A DNA stretch of 64,000 nt from Pseudomonas syringae (lineage in GTDB: Bacteria; Pseudomonadota; Gammaproteobacteria; Pseudomonadales; Pseudomonadaceae): the NCBI RefSeq assembly GCF_000737245.1, contig NZ_JPQU01000011.1:96614-160613 (forward strand). The letters run 5' to 3'. Positions 39,624 through 49,724 of the stretch are shown one piece after another; position 1 is the first letter of the stretch; every line of letters starts with the position of its first letter. The position numbers and the translations under genes are program-made. Under the pieces are notes generated by a model. The model made no database searches. It was not told the DNA's origin and saw nothing but the letters and a program-made list of their open reading frames with translations.

Positions 39624-39660
39624 AAAAGCCGGGGATACGTTACCGTAAACCCCGGCTTTT
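39624..39660 (-). terminator. Intrinsic terminator after cbrB
   Basis: AAAAGCCGGGG and CCCCGGCTTTT form an 11-bp stem (39624-39634 with 39650-39660) around a loop containing GTTACCGTAA. On the minus strand it is followed by a run of T, ending the cbrA-cbrB transcript before crcZ. Confidence 0.85.
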
Positions 39661-39685
39661 GTTACGTGTACTGGTCGAGGTAACA
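39660..39685 (-). promoter_or_regulatory. Probable CbrB-binding palindrome upstream of crcZ
   Basis: TGTTAC (39660-39665), 14 bases, GTAACA (39680-39685) is a perfect inverted repeat of the form reported, as I recall it, for CbrB sites. A further TGTTAC half-site is at 39734-39739 over the cbrB stop, and GTTAC recurs inside the terminator loop near 39640. The palindrome is about 110-125 bp upstream of the -24 element, a normal enhancer distance. Confidence 0.65.
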
Positions 39686-39735
39686 GTTTCGCGGATGTCT
39701 GGGAACGCTTGAGCCAGAGCCTCCCGCGATAGTTG

Positions 39736-41172
39736 TTACGTCTCGCTGGCGACGCCTTTGCGACGAGGGATGCCCAACCGCTGGCGACGCTCCCACAGAC
39801 ACTTGCGGCTCACACCGAGTTTGCGTGCCAGCTCGGTTTCGGTCATGTGGTCCTGATGCTCAAGGACGAAGTGCTGGAAGTAGTCTTCAAGAGACAGATC
39901 CTCCGTCGGCTCGTGACTGGTCGAGCTGGCAGACCCTTGCTGCGGGGCCAGACCGATGAAGTCCTCATCGTCCAGATCGTTCAGCTCGATGTCGATACCC
40001 AGCAGCTCAGCGGAAATTTCCGGGCTTTCGCAGAGAATCACTGCGCGCTCTACAGCGTTCTCCAGTTCGCGAACGTTGCCAGGCCAGGTGTATTGGCGAA
40101 TGGCTTGCTCGGCGTCCGGGGCAAATTTGAGATCGTTACGGCCAGCCTTGAGGCTCTGCCGAGCCAGAAACGAGCGGGCGATGTCCAGGACGTCGTTGCC
40201 GCGCTCGCGCAGTGCCGGAAGCTTGAGCGCGATGACGTGCAGGCGGTAATAAAGGTCTTCACGGAACTGACCAACCTTGGCCAGGCTTTTCAGGTCCCGG
40301 TGGGTGGCTGCGATCAGGCGCACATCGACCTTTTGCGATTGCACCGAGCCTACCCGTCGAATTTCGCCTTCCTGCAACACTCGGAGCAAACGTGCCTGGG
40401 CTTCAAGGGGCAGTTCGCCGATTTCATCGAGAAACAGTGTGCCGCCATCGGCTGCTTCGACAAGGCCTGCGCGACCGGCGCTGGCACCGGTAAAGGCGCC
40501 TTTTTCGTGGCCGAATAGTTCGGACTCGATCAAGGTTTCCGGGATTGCCGCACAGTTCACGGAAATCATCGGTGCCTTGGCACGTCGCGACAGATTGTGC
40601 AGCGCCCGGGCCACCAATTCTTTACCGGTACCCGATTCGCCCTGGATCAGAACGTTGGAGTCGGTAGGCGCGACCTTGCGGATCTTGCTGTACAGATCCT
40701 GCATCGGGCCACAGGAGCCAATGATGCCGATCTCGCCATTGCTGTTGTCGACCGGGGATTTGTCAGACGTCCCGGCTTTGGCCGCGTTCGCCGTGCGGTC
40801 GGCCTGGATGCTCTGCACTGTCTGCCGGTCACGCAAGATACGTGCGACGGCCTGGAGCATTTCATCGTGGTCGAACGGTTTGGCGATGTAATCCACCGCG
40901 CCCATTTTCATGGAGTCGACGGCGGAGCGCAGGCTCGCGTAGCTGGTCATGATCAGCACCGGTTTACCCTCGCCGAGCTTTATCAGCTCAGTGCCGGGTG
41001 CTCCGGGCAAGCGCAAATCGCTGACGATCAGATCAAACGACGGGATGCTGAAACGTTCCTGGGCTTCCTGCACCGAACCGGCTTCGCTGACCTGGTACTG
41101 ATTTCGTTCCAGCAGGCGACGCAGGGCGGAGCGGATGATGGTTTCGTCTTCGACGATCAGAATATGCGGCAT
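39736..41172 (-). CDS. cbrB: Two-component response regulator CbrB (NtrC family)
   Basis: 478 aa. Sigma54-dependent activator controlling carbon/nitrogen balance, above all through crcZ. The receiver domain has phospho-acceptor Asp52 in VSDLRLPG. The AAA+ domain has Walker A GESGTGKE (178-185), the sigma54-contact loop GAFTGA (225-230) and a C-terminal R-finger region [14 protein letters not shown] Fis-type HTH at the C terminus ends [22 protein letters not shown]. It starts 22 bp after cbrA. The product's own target promoter and binding palindrome lie just past its stop. Confidence 0.97.
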   Translation of the reverse strand: MPHILIVEDETIIRSALRRLLERNQYQVSEAGSVQEAQERFSIPSFDLIVSDLRLPGAPGTELIKLGEGKPVLIMTSYASLRSAVDSMKMGAVDYIAKPFDHDEMLQAVARILRDRQTVQSIQADRTANAAKAGTSDKSPVDNSNGEIGIIGSCGPMQDLYSKIRKVAPTDSNVLIQGESGTGKELVARALHNLSRRAKAPMISVNCAAIPETLIESELFGHEKGAFTGASAGRAGLVEAADGGTLFLDEIGELPLEAQARLLRVLQEGEIRRVGSVQSQKVDVRLIAATHRDLKSLAKVGQFREDLYYRLHVIALKLPALRERGNDVLDIARSFLARQSLKAGRNDLKFAPDAEQAIRQYTWPGNVRELENAVERAVILCESPEISAELLGIDIELNDLDDEDFIGLAPQQGSASSTSHEPTEDLSLEDYFQHFVLEHQDHMTETELARKLGVSRKCLWERRQRLGIPRRKGVASET

Positions 41173-41194
41173 TGATTCAATTCTCTCGACGGGC

Positions 41195-44149
41195 TCAGTT
41201 CACGGCGGACGTCGCTTCGACATGACGCGGTAAGGTCACCCGGATACGGGTGCCGCGTTGGTGCTCGGTGTCTGCCGGGCTGTCGATGGTGATCTGTCCA
41301 TAATGCTCTTCAACGATGGAATAGACCAGCGCGAGGCCTAGTCCGGTGCCTTCACCCGGATCCTTTGTGGTGAAAAACGGTTCGAACAATCGGTCCATGA
41401 TTGCTTTGGGAATACCAGTGCCTTCGTCTTCGACGATCAGGTCGACAGTGTGTTCGGAAGCTTCGCTCTTGACCCGGACGGCGCCGCCTGCAGGCGATGC
41501 GTCACGGGCGTTGGAAAGCAGATTGATCAACACCTGAGCAAGCCGCTGTGGATCACCATCGGCCCAGTGCTCGGGGTTGCACAGGTTGTAGAACTGCACT
41601 TCGTAGTTGCGACGATTAAGTGCGAGCAGACCAATGGCATCCTGCGCGACCTCCGCAAGGCACACAGCTTCGTCGTTATGCTGGTGGCTGCCGGCGTGGG
41701 CGAAGCTCATCAGCGACTGCACGATGCGCGAGACCCGCTTGGTTTGCTCAAGGATCTGGCTGCTGATTTCAGTCAGTTCGCCATCGTCTTCGCGCTCTTC
41801 ACGCAGATTCTGCGCCAGACAGGCGATGCCGGTGATCGGGTTGCCGATCTCGTGGGCCACGCCCGCCGCCAGTCGGCCGATACTGGCCAGACGTTCGGAG
41901 TGCACCAGTTTATCTTCGAGCATCTGAGTGTCAGTCAAATCTTCTACCAGCAGCACCAGCCCACTGTTGCCCGGGGCAAGGGGTTCGTCGATTGCCGCCT
42001 TGTGCAGATTCAGCCAGCGAGTCTGCCCGTCCAGCGCCAGGCGCTGTTTGTGCAAGTGCTCATCGGGCAGGTTGATGAAGCCGCTGAGCAGCTCGCGCCA
42101 CGGCTCGCCGATGGTCTCAAGGCGCGAACCCACTACCCGTTGCGCGCCGATGCCGGTGAGTTCTTCCATGGCCTTGTTCCACATCAGGATTTCCTGATCC
42201 TTGGCCAGCGAGCACACGCCCATTGGCAGCTCTTGCAAGGTTTGCCGGTGATAACGGCGCAAGGCATCGAGTTCTGCAGCAAGGCCGGTAAGGCGCGAGT
42301 GATAGTCTTCGAGGCGGCTTTCGATGAAGTGAATATCTTCAGTGACGTAATTTTCGCCGCCGGATTTGTAGGGAAGGAAGGTTTCCACCATGTCCTGCGC
42401 CACGCTGGGGCCCATCAAGCCCGACAGGTTGGCTTCGATTCTGTCCCGCAGCCGGCGCAATGCGTAAGGCCGACGTTCGTCGAATGGCAGATAGAGATCG
42501 CGCAGAGCCTGTTCCACTTCCTTCTGCGCCGCCTTGGCACCCAGCGGTTTAGCCAGTTGCGTGGCGAATTCCTGAGGGGAGGCGGCGTGCAGTTCTCGAC
42601 GTTGCGGGCGGCGCACGTTATCCACGGCACAGGCTTCGGCGGCGCTGGCCTCTTCCGGGCTAGGATTACTGAACAGAGAAATCAGCGTGAAGATCAGCAC
42701 GTTCACGGCCAGCGAGGCGATGGCCGCCATGTGCCAGCTGGTGTCGTCCAGCACGTAGATCATGTTCAGCAGCGGAATATAGAAACCCTGGAAGTCGCCA
42801 ATCAGCGGCAGCAACATGCTGACGATCCAGACGGTGATCCCTGCCAGCAACCCGGCAATGAACCCCCGACGATTGGCGGCAGGCCAATACAGTACCGAAA
42901 GTACCCCCGGCAGGAATTGCAGCGTGGCCACAAACGCCACAATGCCTAGATTGGCTAGATCCTGCTGAGCGCCGAGCAATAAATAGAAGCCGTAGCCGGC
43001 CATGATGATCGCCACGATCAGGCCGCGACGGGTCCATTTCAGCCAGCGATAGATATTGCCTTCAGCGGGAGGCTGATAGAGCGGCAATACCAGATGATTG
43101 AGCGCCATGCCGGACAACGCCAGGGTGGTGACGATTATCAAACCGCTTGCCGCTGACAGCCCGCCGACGTAGGCCAGCAATGCCAAGGCTTTGCTGTTCA
43201 CTGCGATGCCGATGCCCAGGGTGAAATATTCAGGGCTGGTGGTTGCGCCGAGTTTCAGCCCGGCCCACAGAATCAACGGCACCGCCAGGCTCATCAGGAG
43301 CAGAAACAGCGGCAAACCCCAACTTGCGCTAACCAGCCCCCGGGGGTTGAGGTTTTCGGTGAAGGTCATGTGATACATGTGCGGCATGACGATGGCTGAC
43401 GCGAAGAACACCAGCAGCAAGGTGCGCCATGGCCCTTCTTGCAGTGGAGTGTGCAGGGCGGCCAGGGCGGTCTGGTTTTGCAGCAGCCACTGTTCGAGTT
43501 GTTGCGGACCGTCGAACACTCCGTACAACGCATACAGGCCAATGCCACCGATAGACACCAGCTTGATGACCGACTCAAAGGCGATGGCGAATACCAGCCC
43601 TTCGTGTTTCTCGCGGGTTGCGATATGCCGCGAACCGAAGAAAATCGTGAACAAGGTGATCAAGGCGCAGAACGCGATAGCCACCCGCGCTTGCACCGGT
43701 TCGCGGGTCAGAATCCCGATGGAATCTGCCACGGCCTGAATTTGCAGAGCGAGCAGCGGGAGAACGCCGATCAGCATGAATATCGTGGTCAGCGCCCCGG
43801 CCCAAGTGCTGCGAAAGCGAAAGGCAAACAGATCCGCCAACGATGACAGCTGGTAGGTTCGGGTGATTCTCAGGATCGGATAAAGCAGCACCGGGGCCAG
43901 CAGAAACGCGCCGGAAACCCCGAGGTAACTGGACAGGAACCCATAGCCGTACTGATAGGCCAGGCCGACCGTGCCATAGAACGCCCAGGCGCTGGCGTAA
44001 ACGCCCAGCGACAGGGTGTAAGTCAGCGGGTGACGAATGATCCAGCGCGGTATTACGCCGCGCTCGCTGATCCAGGCCACACCAAACAGCACCAACAGAT
44101 ACGCGGCGCTGACCAGAATCATCTGGGTCAGGCTAAAGCTCATCGGCAT
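41195..44149 (-). CDS. cbrA: Sensor histidine kinase CbrA with SLC5 transporter domain
   Basis: 984 aa. The N-terminal ~500 residues form a sodium/solute symporter (SLC5-like) domain with about 13 membrane helices, reported to transport histidine in homologues. A linker/STAC region follows, then a PAS domain (about 620-735, [26 protein letters not shown]). The HisKA domain has the phospho-histidine in [14 protein letters not shown] (near 765), followed by the N, G1 and G2 boxes ([31 protein letters not shown]). The ATG at 44149 overlaps cbrX by 17 bp; a second ATG six bases in is equally possible. Confidence 0.97.
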   Translation of the reverse strand: MPMSFSLTQMILVSAAYLLVLFGVAWISERGVIPRWIIRHPLTYTLSLGVYASAWAFYGTVGLAYQYGYGFLSSYLGVSGAFLLAPVLLYPILRITRTYQLSSLADLFAFRFRSTWAGALTTIFMLIGVLPLLALQIQAVADSIGILTREPVQARVAIAFCALITLFTIFFGSRHIATREKHEGLVFAIAFESVIKLVSIGGIGLYALYGVFDGPQQLEQWLLQNQTALAALHTPLQEGPWRTLLLVFFASAIVMPHMYHMTFTENLNPRGLVSASWGLPLFLLLMSLAVPLILWAGLKLGATTSPEYFTLGIGIAVNSKALALLAYVGGLSAASGLIIVTTLALSGMALNHLVLPLYQPPAEGNIYRWLKWTRRGLIVAIIMAGYGFYLLLGAQQDLANLGIVAFVATLQFLPGVLSVLYWPAANRRGFIAGLLAGITVWIVSMLLPLIGDFQGFYIPLLNMIYVLDDTSWHMAAIASLAVNVLIFTLISLFSNPSPEEASAAEACAVDNVRRPQRRELHAASPQEFATQLAKPLGAKAAQKEVEQALRDLYLPFDERRPYALRRLRDRIEANLSGLMGPSVAQDMVETFLPYKSGGENYVTEDIHFIESRLEDYHSRLTGLAAELDALRRYHRQTLQELPMGVCSLAKDQEILMWNKAMEELTGIGAQRVVGSRLETIGEPWRELLSGFINLPDEHLHKQRLALDGQTRWLNLHKAAIDEPLAPGNSGLVLLVEDLTDTQMLEDKLVHSERLASIGRLAAGVAHEIGNPITGIACLAQNLREEREDDGELTEISSQILEQTKRVSRIVQSLMSFAHAGSHQHNDEAVCLAEVAQDAIGLLALNRRNYEVQFYNLCNPEHWADGDPQRLAQVLINLLSNARDASPAGGAVRVKSEASEHTVDLIVEDEGTGIPKAIMDRLFEPFFTTKDPGEGTGLGLALVYSIVEEHYGQITIDSPADTEHQRGTRIRVTLPRHVEATSAVN

Positions 44150-44309
44150 CTCGTTGGCTCTGAAGGATGAAAGTCACCACGATCAGGATCAACCACAGCA
44201 GATAAGGCCGATACCAGGCGCCGGTTGCGTCGATCCACCAATCCATGATGGCCGGGGAAAACAGATAAATGCCTACTACCAGCAACAGGACCAAGCGGTA
44301 AATATACAT
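44133..44309 (-). CDS. cbrX: Small membrane protein CbrX
   Basis: 58 aa with two hydrophobic helices (YRLVLLLVVGIYLFSPAIM and YLLWLILIVVTFIL). It corresponds to the short gene described upstream of cbrA in P. putida, whose translation is coupled to cbrA. The start at 44309 is fixed by a perfect AAGGAGG five bases upstream; the longer frame to 44384 has no such site. Its 3' end overlaps the cbrA start by 17 bp. Role: translational coupling for CbrA, possibly also a membrane partner (inference). Confidence 0.85.
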   Translation of the reverse strand: MYIYRLVLLLVVGIYLFSPAIMDWWIDATGAWYRPYLLWLILIVVTFILQSQRDADEL

Positions 44310-44432
44310 TTGGCCTCCTTCACGATTCATTCGCGTTGCGGCAGATGTGGAGCGGCATGGTAACGGATGGCGAGCAACCTGCAAGCGTCGTTTCTCCGGA
44401 CGTTCGTATCGGTTGCAGCCAACCGCTCTAGC

Positions 44433-45320
44433 TCAGTCTATACGAGCCTCTTCAAGGTTCCGAACACAAGGAATTGCGGAAACGTTCCAGCTCCCGATTG
44501 CCCATTTCAAGACTTCCTCGGGGGTGCCATACGCGAGGGCAGATTCTGGCGCCTGACCCAGCGCCCGCAAGGCACGCAACAGAAGCGGTGTTGCCTGGTC
44601 GGCTTCCAATGGTGGCGAGCGGTAAGACTTGCCTAGCTTGTTGCCGTCGGGCTGGGTGATGAGCGGGATATGCAGGTAACGAGGTTGGCGTGCGCCAAGT
44701 AATTCCTGGAGATACAGCTGACGAGGGGTGGAGTCGAGCAAGTCGGCACCGCGCACGATATCGGTAACACCTTGCATGGCGTCATCGATGACCACGGCCA
44801 GTTGATAGGCAAAAAAACCGTCACGGCGGCGGATTACAAAATCACCGACTTCCTGCCCCAGATGCTGTTGGAATACGCCCTGTACCCGATCTTCAAAGCG
44901 GTATTGCAACTCAGGTACGCGGATGCGGATTGCCGCGTTGTCCGGCGAGTGCCCAGCGTTGCGGCACAGACCGGGATAGACGCCTTGAAACGGCTCCAGT
45001 TGTTTGCGCGAACAGGTGCAGGCATACGCCAGGCCATGGCTGAACCAGCGGTTGATGATTTCCTGGTAGGCGTCGTGCCGCTGGCTTTGGGTGACCAACT
45101 GGCCGTCCCACTCAAAGCCATAACGCTCCAGAGTATTGAGAATGGCGGCCTGTGCGCCGGCGACTTCCCGAGGCGGATCGAGGTCTTCCATGCGCATCAG
45201 CCATTGCCCACCCACTGAGCGAGCGTCCAGATACGAAGCCAGCGCTGCGACCAGCGAGCCGAAGTGCAGATAACCGCTGGGCGTCGGCGCAAAGCGCCCG
45301 ATATAAGAAGGGGATTTCAT
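44433..45320 (-). CDS. gluQ: Glutamyl-Q tRNA(Asp) synthetase
   Basis: 295 aa. A truncated GluRS paralogue that charges glutamate onto the queuosine in the anticodon of tRNA-Asp, independent of tRNA-Glu. RFAPTPSGYLHFGS is the HIGH region and NKLGKSY the KMSKS region. A zinc site CTCS...Y...LC lies in ACTCSRKQLEPFQGVYPGLC. There is no anticodon-binding domain. The start at 45320 gives the family MKSPSYIGRFAP. It is downstream of dksA on the same strand, the conserved dksA-gluQ pair, with two REP elements and a terminator between. Confidence 0.95.
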   Translation of the reverse strand: MKSPSYIGRFAPTPSGYLHFGSLVAALASYLDARSVGGQWLMRMEDLDPPREVAGAQAAILNTLERYGFEWDGQLVTQSQRHDAYQEIINRWFSHGLAYACTCSRKQLEPFQGVYPGLCRNAGHSPDNAAIRIRVPELQYRFEDRVQGVFQQHLGQEVGDFVIRRRDGFFAYQLAVVIDDAMQGVTDIVRGADLLDSTPRQLYLQELLGARQPRYLHIPLITQPDGNKLGKSYRSPPLEADQATPLLLRALRALGQAPESALAYGTPEEVLKWAIGSWNVSAIPCVRNLEEARID

Positions 45321-45350
45321 GGGCCGGATGTTACTGGAAAATGCGCAAAC

Positions 45351-45446
45351 CCTGTGGGAGCGAATTCCTTCGCGAAGAGGCCAGTACACTCGATGCATCT
45401 TCATTGGCCCTGGCATCGCCTTCGCGAATGAATTCGCTCCCACAGG
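45351..45446. repeat. REPIN between dksA and gluQ, GCGAATTCCTTCGCG type
   Basis: CCTGTGGGAGCGAATTCCTTCGCGAA is mirrored by TTCGCGAATGAATTCGCTCCCACAGG (one small insertion), spacer about 44 bp. Confidence 0.85.
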
Positions 45447-45478
45447 TGCAGTGTGAAATCTGGACTGGCGCGAACCCG

Positions 45479-45502
45479 TGGGACCGGCTAAAGCCGGTCC
45501 GA
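45479..45502. repeat. Single REP-like palindrome
   Basis: GGACCGGC (45482-45489), TAAA, GCCGGTCC (45494-45501) preceded by GTG. It resembles a solitary unit of the GTGGGACCGG-type element at 35005, without a partner. Confidence 0.6.
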
Positions 45503-45538
45503 CATGAATGCGTTAAACGCTAGACCCCAAAAACAACA

Positions 45539-45560
45539 AAGGACGCCGAAGCGTCCTTTG
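45539..45560 (-). terminator. Intrinsic terminator after dksA
   Basis: On the minus strand AAAGGACGC, TTCG, GCGTCCTTT is followed by GTTGTTTTTGG. Strong stem with a tetraloop and T-rich tail 22 bp past the dksA stop, so gluQ is reached only by read-through or its own promoter. Confidence 0.88.
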
Positions 45561-45581
45561 TGTGCAAGGTTGCGGGTCGAG

Positions 45582-46025
45582 TTACTTGCCGACCTGCTTT
45601 TCCTTGATTTCCGCCAGGGTTTTGCAATCAATGCAAAGATCGGCGGTTGGGCGGGCTTCAAGACGGCGGATGCCGATCTCTACACCGCAGGATTCGCACC
45701 AGCCATATTCTTCGTCTTCGATCAGTTGCAACGTTTTGTCGATCTTCTTGATCAACTTGCGTTCGCGATCACGGGCACGAAGTTCGAGGCTGAATTCCTC
45801 TTCCTGACTGGCACGGTCGGCCGGGTCCGGGAAGTTGGCGGCTTCGTCTTTCATGTGATGCATGGTTCGATCGACCTCTTGCATCAACTGCAACTTCCAA
45901 CTGTTGAGGATTTTCGTGAAGTGAGCGCGCATGGCATCGCTCATGTACTCCTCACCCTTACTGATTTCGTAAGGCTTGAAGTCACCGGCCAGCTGGTTGT
46001 TCTGCTGCTTTTCTTGGGTGGGCAT
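45582..46025 (-). CDS. dksA: RNA polymerase-binding transcription factor DksA
   Basis: 147 aa. It inserts a coiled coil into the RNA polymerase secondary channel and, with ppGpp, mediates stringent control of rRNA promoters. The coiled-coil tip carries acidic residues in [20 protein letters not shown]. The C-terminal zinc finger is complete (CESC...CIDC), so this is the zinc-dependent DksA rather than the Cys-less paralogue. The start at 46025 is MPTQEKQQ, the common N terminus; six extra codons upstream are ignored. Confidence 0.97.
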   Translation of the reverse strand: MPTQEKQQNNQLAGDFKPYEISKGEEYMSDAMRAHFTKILNSWKLQLMQEVDRTMHHMKDEAANFPDPADRASQEEEFSLELRARDRERKLIKKIDKTLQLIEDEEYGWCESCGVEIGIRRLEARPTADLCIDCKTLAEIKEKQVGK

Positions 46026-46382
46026 GAATGGACCGCCTCTCACTCTTTAATCCATTGCGCAGGAAATAATCCATCACCGACACCTGCCGGCCCTGCGGCT
46101 GCAAGCGGGCGAACTTACCAGATCAAATCGGAGCGCGCTACTCCCGGTTGTCGAGGGTGTCATCGCTGGCCCCGCATTACGAGGGTTGCCGTGAAACCCC
46201 AGGCTGGGAAATGCTTGTCCTGACGTCAGCTCGTTACACTCATTTGAATGAACGCTCTGGCATAGACGCTGCCACCCGGAGTCGGCGGTCATTCTGCGAG
46301 CTGTTTGCGTCATTAACATTACCGCTGCGGGGGCGCTTGGGTAGAATCGTGCGCGGTATCCAGATTTTTTTAAGGAAGGCTA
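46026..46382. promoter_or_regulatory. Divergent intergenic region dksA / aminotransferase
   Basis: 357 bp without a supportable gene. TAGAAT at 46342-46347 with TTACCG at 46319-46324 (17-bp spacer) is a weak sigma70 candidate for the aminotransferase, whose start has AAGGAAGG upstream. Promoters for dksA must lie to the left. No REP element is present. Confidence 0.35.
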
Positions 46383-47555
46383 ATGGCCCAGCCCTACAGT
46401 GCACGCAGTCGCGCCATCGAACCTTTCCATGTCATGGCGCTGTTGGCGCGGGCCAATGAGCTGCAAGCGGCGGGGCATGATGTGATTCACCTGGAAATCG
46501 GCGAGCCCGATTTCACTACGGCTGAGCCCATCGTCGCGGCGGGGCAGGCCGCCCTTTCAGCAGGCAAGACCCGGTATACAGCCGCACGTGGGTTGCCTGA
46601 GTTGCGTGAAGCTATCGCCGGTTTCTATGACCAGCGCTACGGAGTCAATGTCGATCCCGAACGCATTCTGGTCACGCCTGGTGGTTCCGGTGCCTTGCTC
46701 TTGGCGAGCAGTTTGTTGGTGGACCCGGGCAAGCATTGGCTGCTTGCCGACCCTGGTTACCCCTGTAACCGGCATTTTTTGCGCCTGGTCGAAGGCGCGG
46801 CGCAATTGGTCCCGGTGGGGCCACAAGAGCGTTACCAACTGACGCCGGATCTGGTGGCGCAACATTGGGATCAGGATAGCGTTGGCGCTCTGGTCGCATC
46901 GCCTGCCAATCCCACCGGCACGCTGTTGAGCCGTGATGAGTTGGCGGCGCTGTCCGCGTCTCTCAAAGCGCGCAATGGTCATCTGGTGGTGGATGAGATT
47001 TACCACGGTCTGACTTACGGGACTGACGCAGCCAGCGTTCTGGAAGTCGATGACGACGCGTTCGTTCTCAATAGTTTTTCCAAATATTTCGGCATGACTG
47101 GCTGGCGTCTCGGCTGGCTGGTCGCTCCGCAAGACGCGGTGGCGGACCTGGAAAAACTGGCGCAGAACCTCTACATTAGTGCACCGAGCATGGCCCAATA
47201 CGCTGCGCTGGCGTGCTTCGAGCCCCGCACACTGGAAATTCTCGAACAGCGTCGTGCCGAGTTTGGCCGACGTCGTGACTTTCTATTGCCTGCCTTGCGC
47301 GAGCTGGGCTTTGGTATTGCCGTCGAGCCTGAAGGGGCTTTCTATCTTTACGCGGACATCAGCGCCTTCGGCGGCGATGCCTTTGGGTTTTGCCGCCACT
47401 TCCTCGAAACAGAATATGTCGCGATTACGCCGGGGCTGGATTTTGGCCGGTTCAAGGCAGGGCATCATGTGCGGTTCGCCTATACCCAGAGCCTGCCCCG
47501 CCTGGAGGAGGCTGTGCAACGCATTGCTCACGGCTTGCGGAGCTGGAGAGGCTGA
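46383..47555 (+). CDS. PLP-dependent class I/II aminotransferase
   Basis: 390 aa. Fold-type I aminotransferase of the aspartate/alanine-like group. Lys234 in [16 protein letters not shown] is the PLP Schiff-base lysine. ASPANPTG (172-179) and [10 protein letters not shown] (204-213) hold the Asn, Asp and Tyr that contact the cofactor, and an Arg near the C terminus (HHVRFAY) should bind the substrate carboxylate. The amino-acid substrate cannot be told from sequence. The stop overlaps the sfsA start by one base. Confidence 0.9.
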   Translation: MAQPYSARSRAIEPFHVMALLARANELQAAGHDVIHLEIGEPDFTTAEPIVAAGQAALSAGKTRYTAARGLPELREAIAGFYDQRYGVNVDPERILVTPGGSGALLLASSLLVDPGKHWLLADPGYPCNRHFLRLVEGAAQLVPVGPQERYQLTPDLVAQHWDQDSVGALVASPANPTGTLLSRDELAALSASLKARNGHLVVDEIYHGLTYGTDAASVLEVDDDAFVLNSFSKYFGMTGWRLGWLVAPQDAVADLEKLAQNLYISAPSMAQYAALACFEPRTLEILEQRRAEFGRRRDFLLPALRELGFGIAVEPEGAFYLYADISAFGGDAFGFCRHFLETEYVAITPGLDFGRFKAGHHVRFAYTQSLPRLEEAVQRIAHGLRSWRG

Positions 47556-48313
47556 TGAGGTTTTCTCCAGAGCTTGAACAAGGGTTGCTGTTGGTCCGCT
47601 ACAAGCGTTTCCTGGCGGATATTCAAACCGACAGCGGCGAATTCCTGACTATTCACTGTCCCAATACCGGCTCGATGTTCAACTGCATGATGCCCGGTGG
47701 GCGCATCTGGTTCAGCCGCTCCAATGACCCTAAGCGTAAATTGCCGGGTACTTGGGAAATCAGCGAGACACCTCAGGGCCGTTTCGCCTGTATCAACACC
47801 GGCCGCGCCAATCATCTCGTCGAAGAGGCATTGCGTGCCGGAGTGATCAGCGAACTGAACGGCTTCACGGGGCTCAAACGAGAAGTGGCTTACGGCCAGG
47901 AAAAAAGCCGGGTGGATTTCCGTCTTGATTTCCCCGCAGGCCCGGCCTATGTCGAGGTCAAGAGTGTCACGCTGGGATTTGATGGATCACCCGTAGCGGC
48001 TTTTCCGGACGCTGTCACCCAGCGTGGAGCTCGCCATCTGCGGGAACTGGCCAATCTGGCGCGGGAGGGCGTGCGGGCTGTTCTGCTCTATTGCGTCAAT
48101 CTCACGGGAGTTGAAGCCGTCAGGCCGGCTCAGGAGATTGATCCAGGTTATGCCGAGGCCTTGCGCGAAGCGGTTGCGGCCGGTGTCGAGGTGCTGGCCT
48201 ATGGGGTGCAATTGACGCCTGAGGAAATATTCATTGATCGGCCCTTGCAGGTGCATTGGGCGATGGCGCCGGGTCAATCCGCCTCGGCGGTCGAAATCCA
48301 TATTCCGTCCTGA
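47555..48313 (+). CDS. sfsA: Sugar fermentation stimulation protein homologue SfsA
   Basis: 252 aa. It matches the SfsA family, DNA-binding or nuclease-like proteins first noted for effects on maltose genes in E. coli; the true role is unsettled. Conserved segments are [23 protein letters not shown] and [17 protein letters not shown], the EVKS resembling a restriction-nuclease-like core. The start ATG at 47555 overlaps the aminotransferase stop (TGATG). Its last 40 bp overlap the convergent Rieske gene. Confidence 0.93.
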   Translation: MRFSPELEQGLLLVRYKRFLADIQTDSGEFLTIHCPNTGSMFNCMMPGGRIWFSRSNDPKRKLPGTWEISETPQGRFACINTGRANHLVEEALRAGVISELNGFTGLKREVAYGQEKSRVDFRLDFPAGPAYVEVKSVTLGFDGSPVAAFPDAVTQRGARHLRELANLAREGVRAVLLYCVNLTGVEAVRPAQEIDPGYAEALREAVAAGVEVLAYGVQLTPEEIFIDRPLQVHWAMAPGQSASAVEIHIPS

Positions 48314-48603
48314 TCTTCACGACAGGCAATGCTGATTAACGACTGGCCTTCGCAGGGGCCGGTGATGCATTCGCCGCTCTCGATCAGGAATAACGCGCCG
48401 TGGGTGGCGCACTGAATCAGGCTCGCGCTGTTATCGAGAAACCGGTCCGGCTGCCACTCCAATGGCACACCTCGGTGTGGGCAGCGGTTGCGATAGACGA
48501 ACACCTGGCCATTGCGGCGTACCGCCAGCAGCCCCAATCCGTCGACGTTAAAGCCGCGACTTTGTGCTTCTGGCAGTGATTCGCGGGTACAGAGCAGTCT
48601 CAA
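48274..48603 (-). CDS. Small Rieske [2Fe-2S] protein
   Basis: About 109 aa, a single Rieske domain. Cluster ligands are Cys41-X-His43 in [11 protein letters not shown] and Cys65-X2-His68 in CATHGALF. Soluble proteins of this kind act as ferredoxin-like electron carriers; the partner here is unknown. TTG at 48603 is the preferred start because AGGAG lies five bases upstream; an ATG at 48654 would add 17 unconserved residues. The 3' end overlaps sfsA by 40 bp in convergent orientation. Confidence 0.85.
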   Translation of the reverse strand: MRLLCTRESLPEAQSRGFNVDGLGLLAVRRNGQVFVYRNRCPHRGVPLEWQPDRFLDNSASLIQCATHGALFLIESGECITGPCEGQSLISIACREDQDGIWISTAEAD

Positions 48604-48745
48604 TAGAACTCCTGAATTCTGAGGTGGAATGCGTTTTCTGAAACTCACGAGCACCGCGGCGCAGAGTAAGCGTTGTGTCAGACAGACCAGTTCGCAGCCT
48701 TCGGCTCATTTATGGAATTATCTTCGATGAAAATAGCCAAAAATC

Positions 48746-49657
48746 ATGCATAAAGTCAGGCGTGCCTGTCAGCCATTTCTGATACTGGCGATGTTGACGC
48801 TCAATGCTTGCCAAGCGCCACCTTCGTTGCCGACTATACCCGCCTGGCAGAGCCCAAATGGGCGTGAACACGTGGATTTAGGCATGATTCATGACACCAA
48901 GAGTGGACAGGAGCTGACCCCGCAGCAGTTGGCGGAGCGACTTGCGAGAGCATCGCGGGTCTTAGTCGGAGAGCAACACGACAATCCTGACCACCATGCA
49001 TTACAACTGTGGATCCTGCAGGTGCTTGCAGATCGCAGACCCCAGGGTAGCCTGCTGCTGGAGATGATCAAGCCAGATCAACAAGCGGCCATCGATGCGG
49101 TTCGGGCCGATATCATTGCCAGCTCAACCTTTCCCCCGGATTTGCCTTCGGCGCTTGGCTGGCAGAAAGGCTGGGACTGGGCACTGTACGGACCGATCAT
49201 CCGATATGCGGTAGTTCAACCCTATCCCTTGCTCGCTGCCAATCTGAACACCGCGGAGGTGCAGGCAATCTATAACGACTCTCCGGACGTCAGGCCCGGG
49301 CCGTCCAGCACCCCAAGCGTGCGGGAGCGATTACTCGACCAGATACGCGCTTCCCATTGTGGAGTGCTACCGGAAGATCAGTTGCCCGCCATGCTGACTG
49401 TTCAGCAGCAACGTGATCGACGCATGGCCCGGAGCCTGGTTGCAGCGCCCCTCCCAGCGTTGTTGTTCGCAGGTTCCTACCATGTGCGCAAGGATGTAGG
49501 CGTCCCATTGCATCTGGCGGAGCTGGGCGTTGACGAAAGCCCGGTGGTTTTGCTCCTGGCTCAAGTGGGTACACAGGTCGAGCCAGGCAGCGCCGATTAC
49601 GTCTGGTACACGGCCGCGCTGCCGGAGCAGGATTACTGCGCTCAGATGGGTAAGTAA
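48746..49657 (+). CDS. ChaN/PhuW-family haem-associated lipoprotein
   Basis: 303 aa. Signal peptide with lipobox LNAC and Cys22 as the lipidated residue. The ChaN-like domain (Tiki superfamily) has VLVGEQHDNPDHHALQLWIL, then LLLEMIKPDQQ, and a C-terminal LLFAGSYHVRKDVGVPLHL. ChaN homologues bind haem, and P. aeruginosa PhuW sits beside the prrF locus. Here prrF is 1.2 kb away on the other side of deoC, which supports the same iron-linked role. No clear Fur box is visible directly upstream. Confidence 0.85.
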   Translation: MHKVRRACQPFLILAMLTLNACQAPPSLPTIPAWQSPNGREHVDLGMIHDTKSGQELTPQQLAERLARASRVLVGEQHDNPDHHALQLWILQVLADRRPQGSLLLEMIKPDQQAAIDAVRADIIASSTFPPDLPSALGWQKGWDWALYGPIIRYAVVQPYPLLAANLNTAEVQAIYNDSPDVRPGPSSTPSVRERLLDQIRASHCGVLPEDQLPAMLTVQQQRDRRMARSLVAAPLPALLFAGSYHVRKDVGVPLHLAELGVDESPVVLLLAQVGTQVEPGSADYVWYTAALPEQDYCAQMGK

Positions 49658-49724
49658 AAGTTTTCTGTAGCAACTGTGCTTCGTCGTCCAGACATCGCGC
49701 TGTCGCATAGTAAACGGTGGACTA

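Noticed and set aside
39249..39712. Short plus-strand frames in the crcZ region (39249-39548, 39470-39712)
   Set aside because: Rich in Phe/Leu/Val because they are complementary to the A-rich CA motifs of CrcZ; no ribosome sites and no protein-like composition.
41450..42949. 499-codon open frame opposite cbrA
   Set aside because: Entirely inside the clear kinase gene, with no family resemblance.
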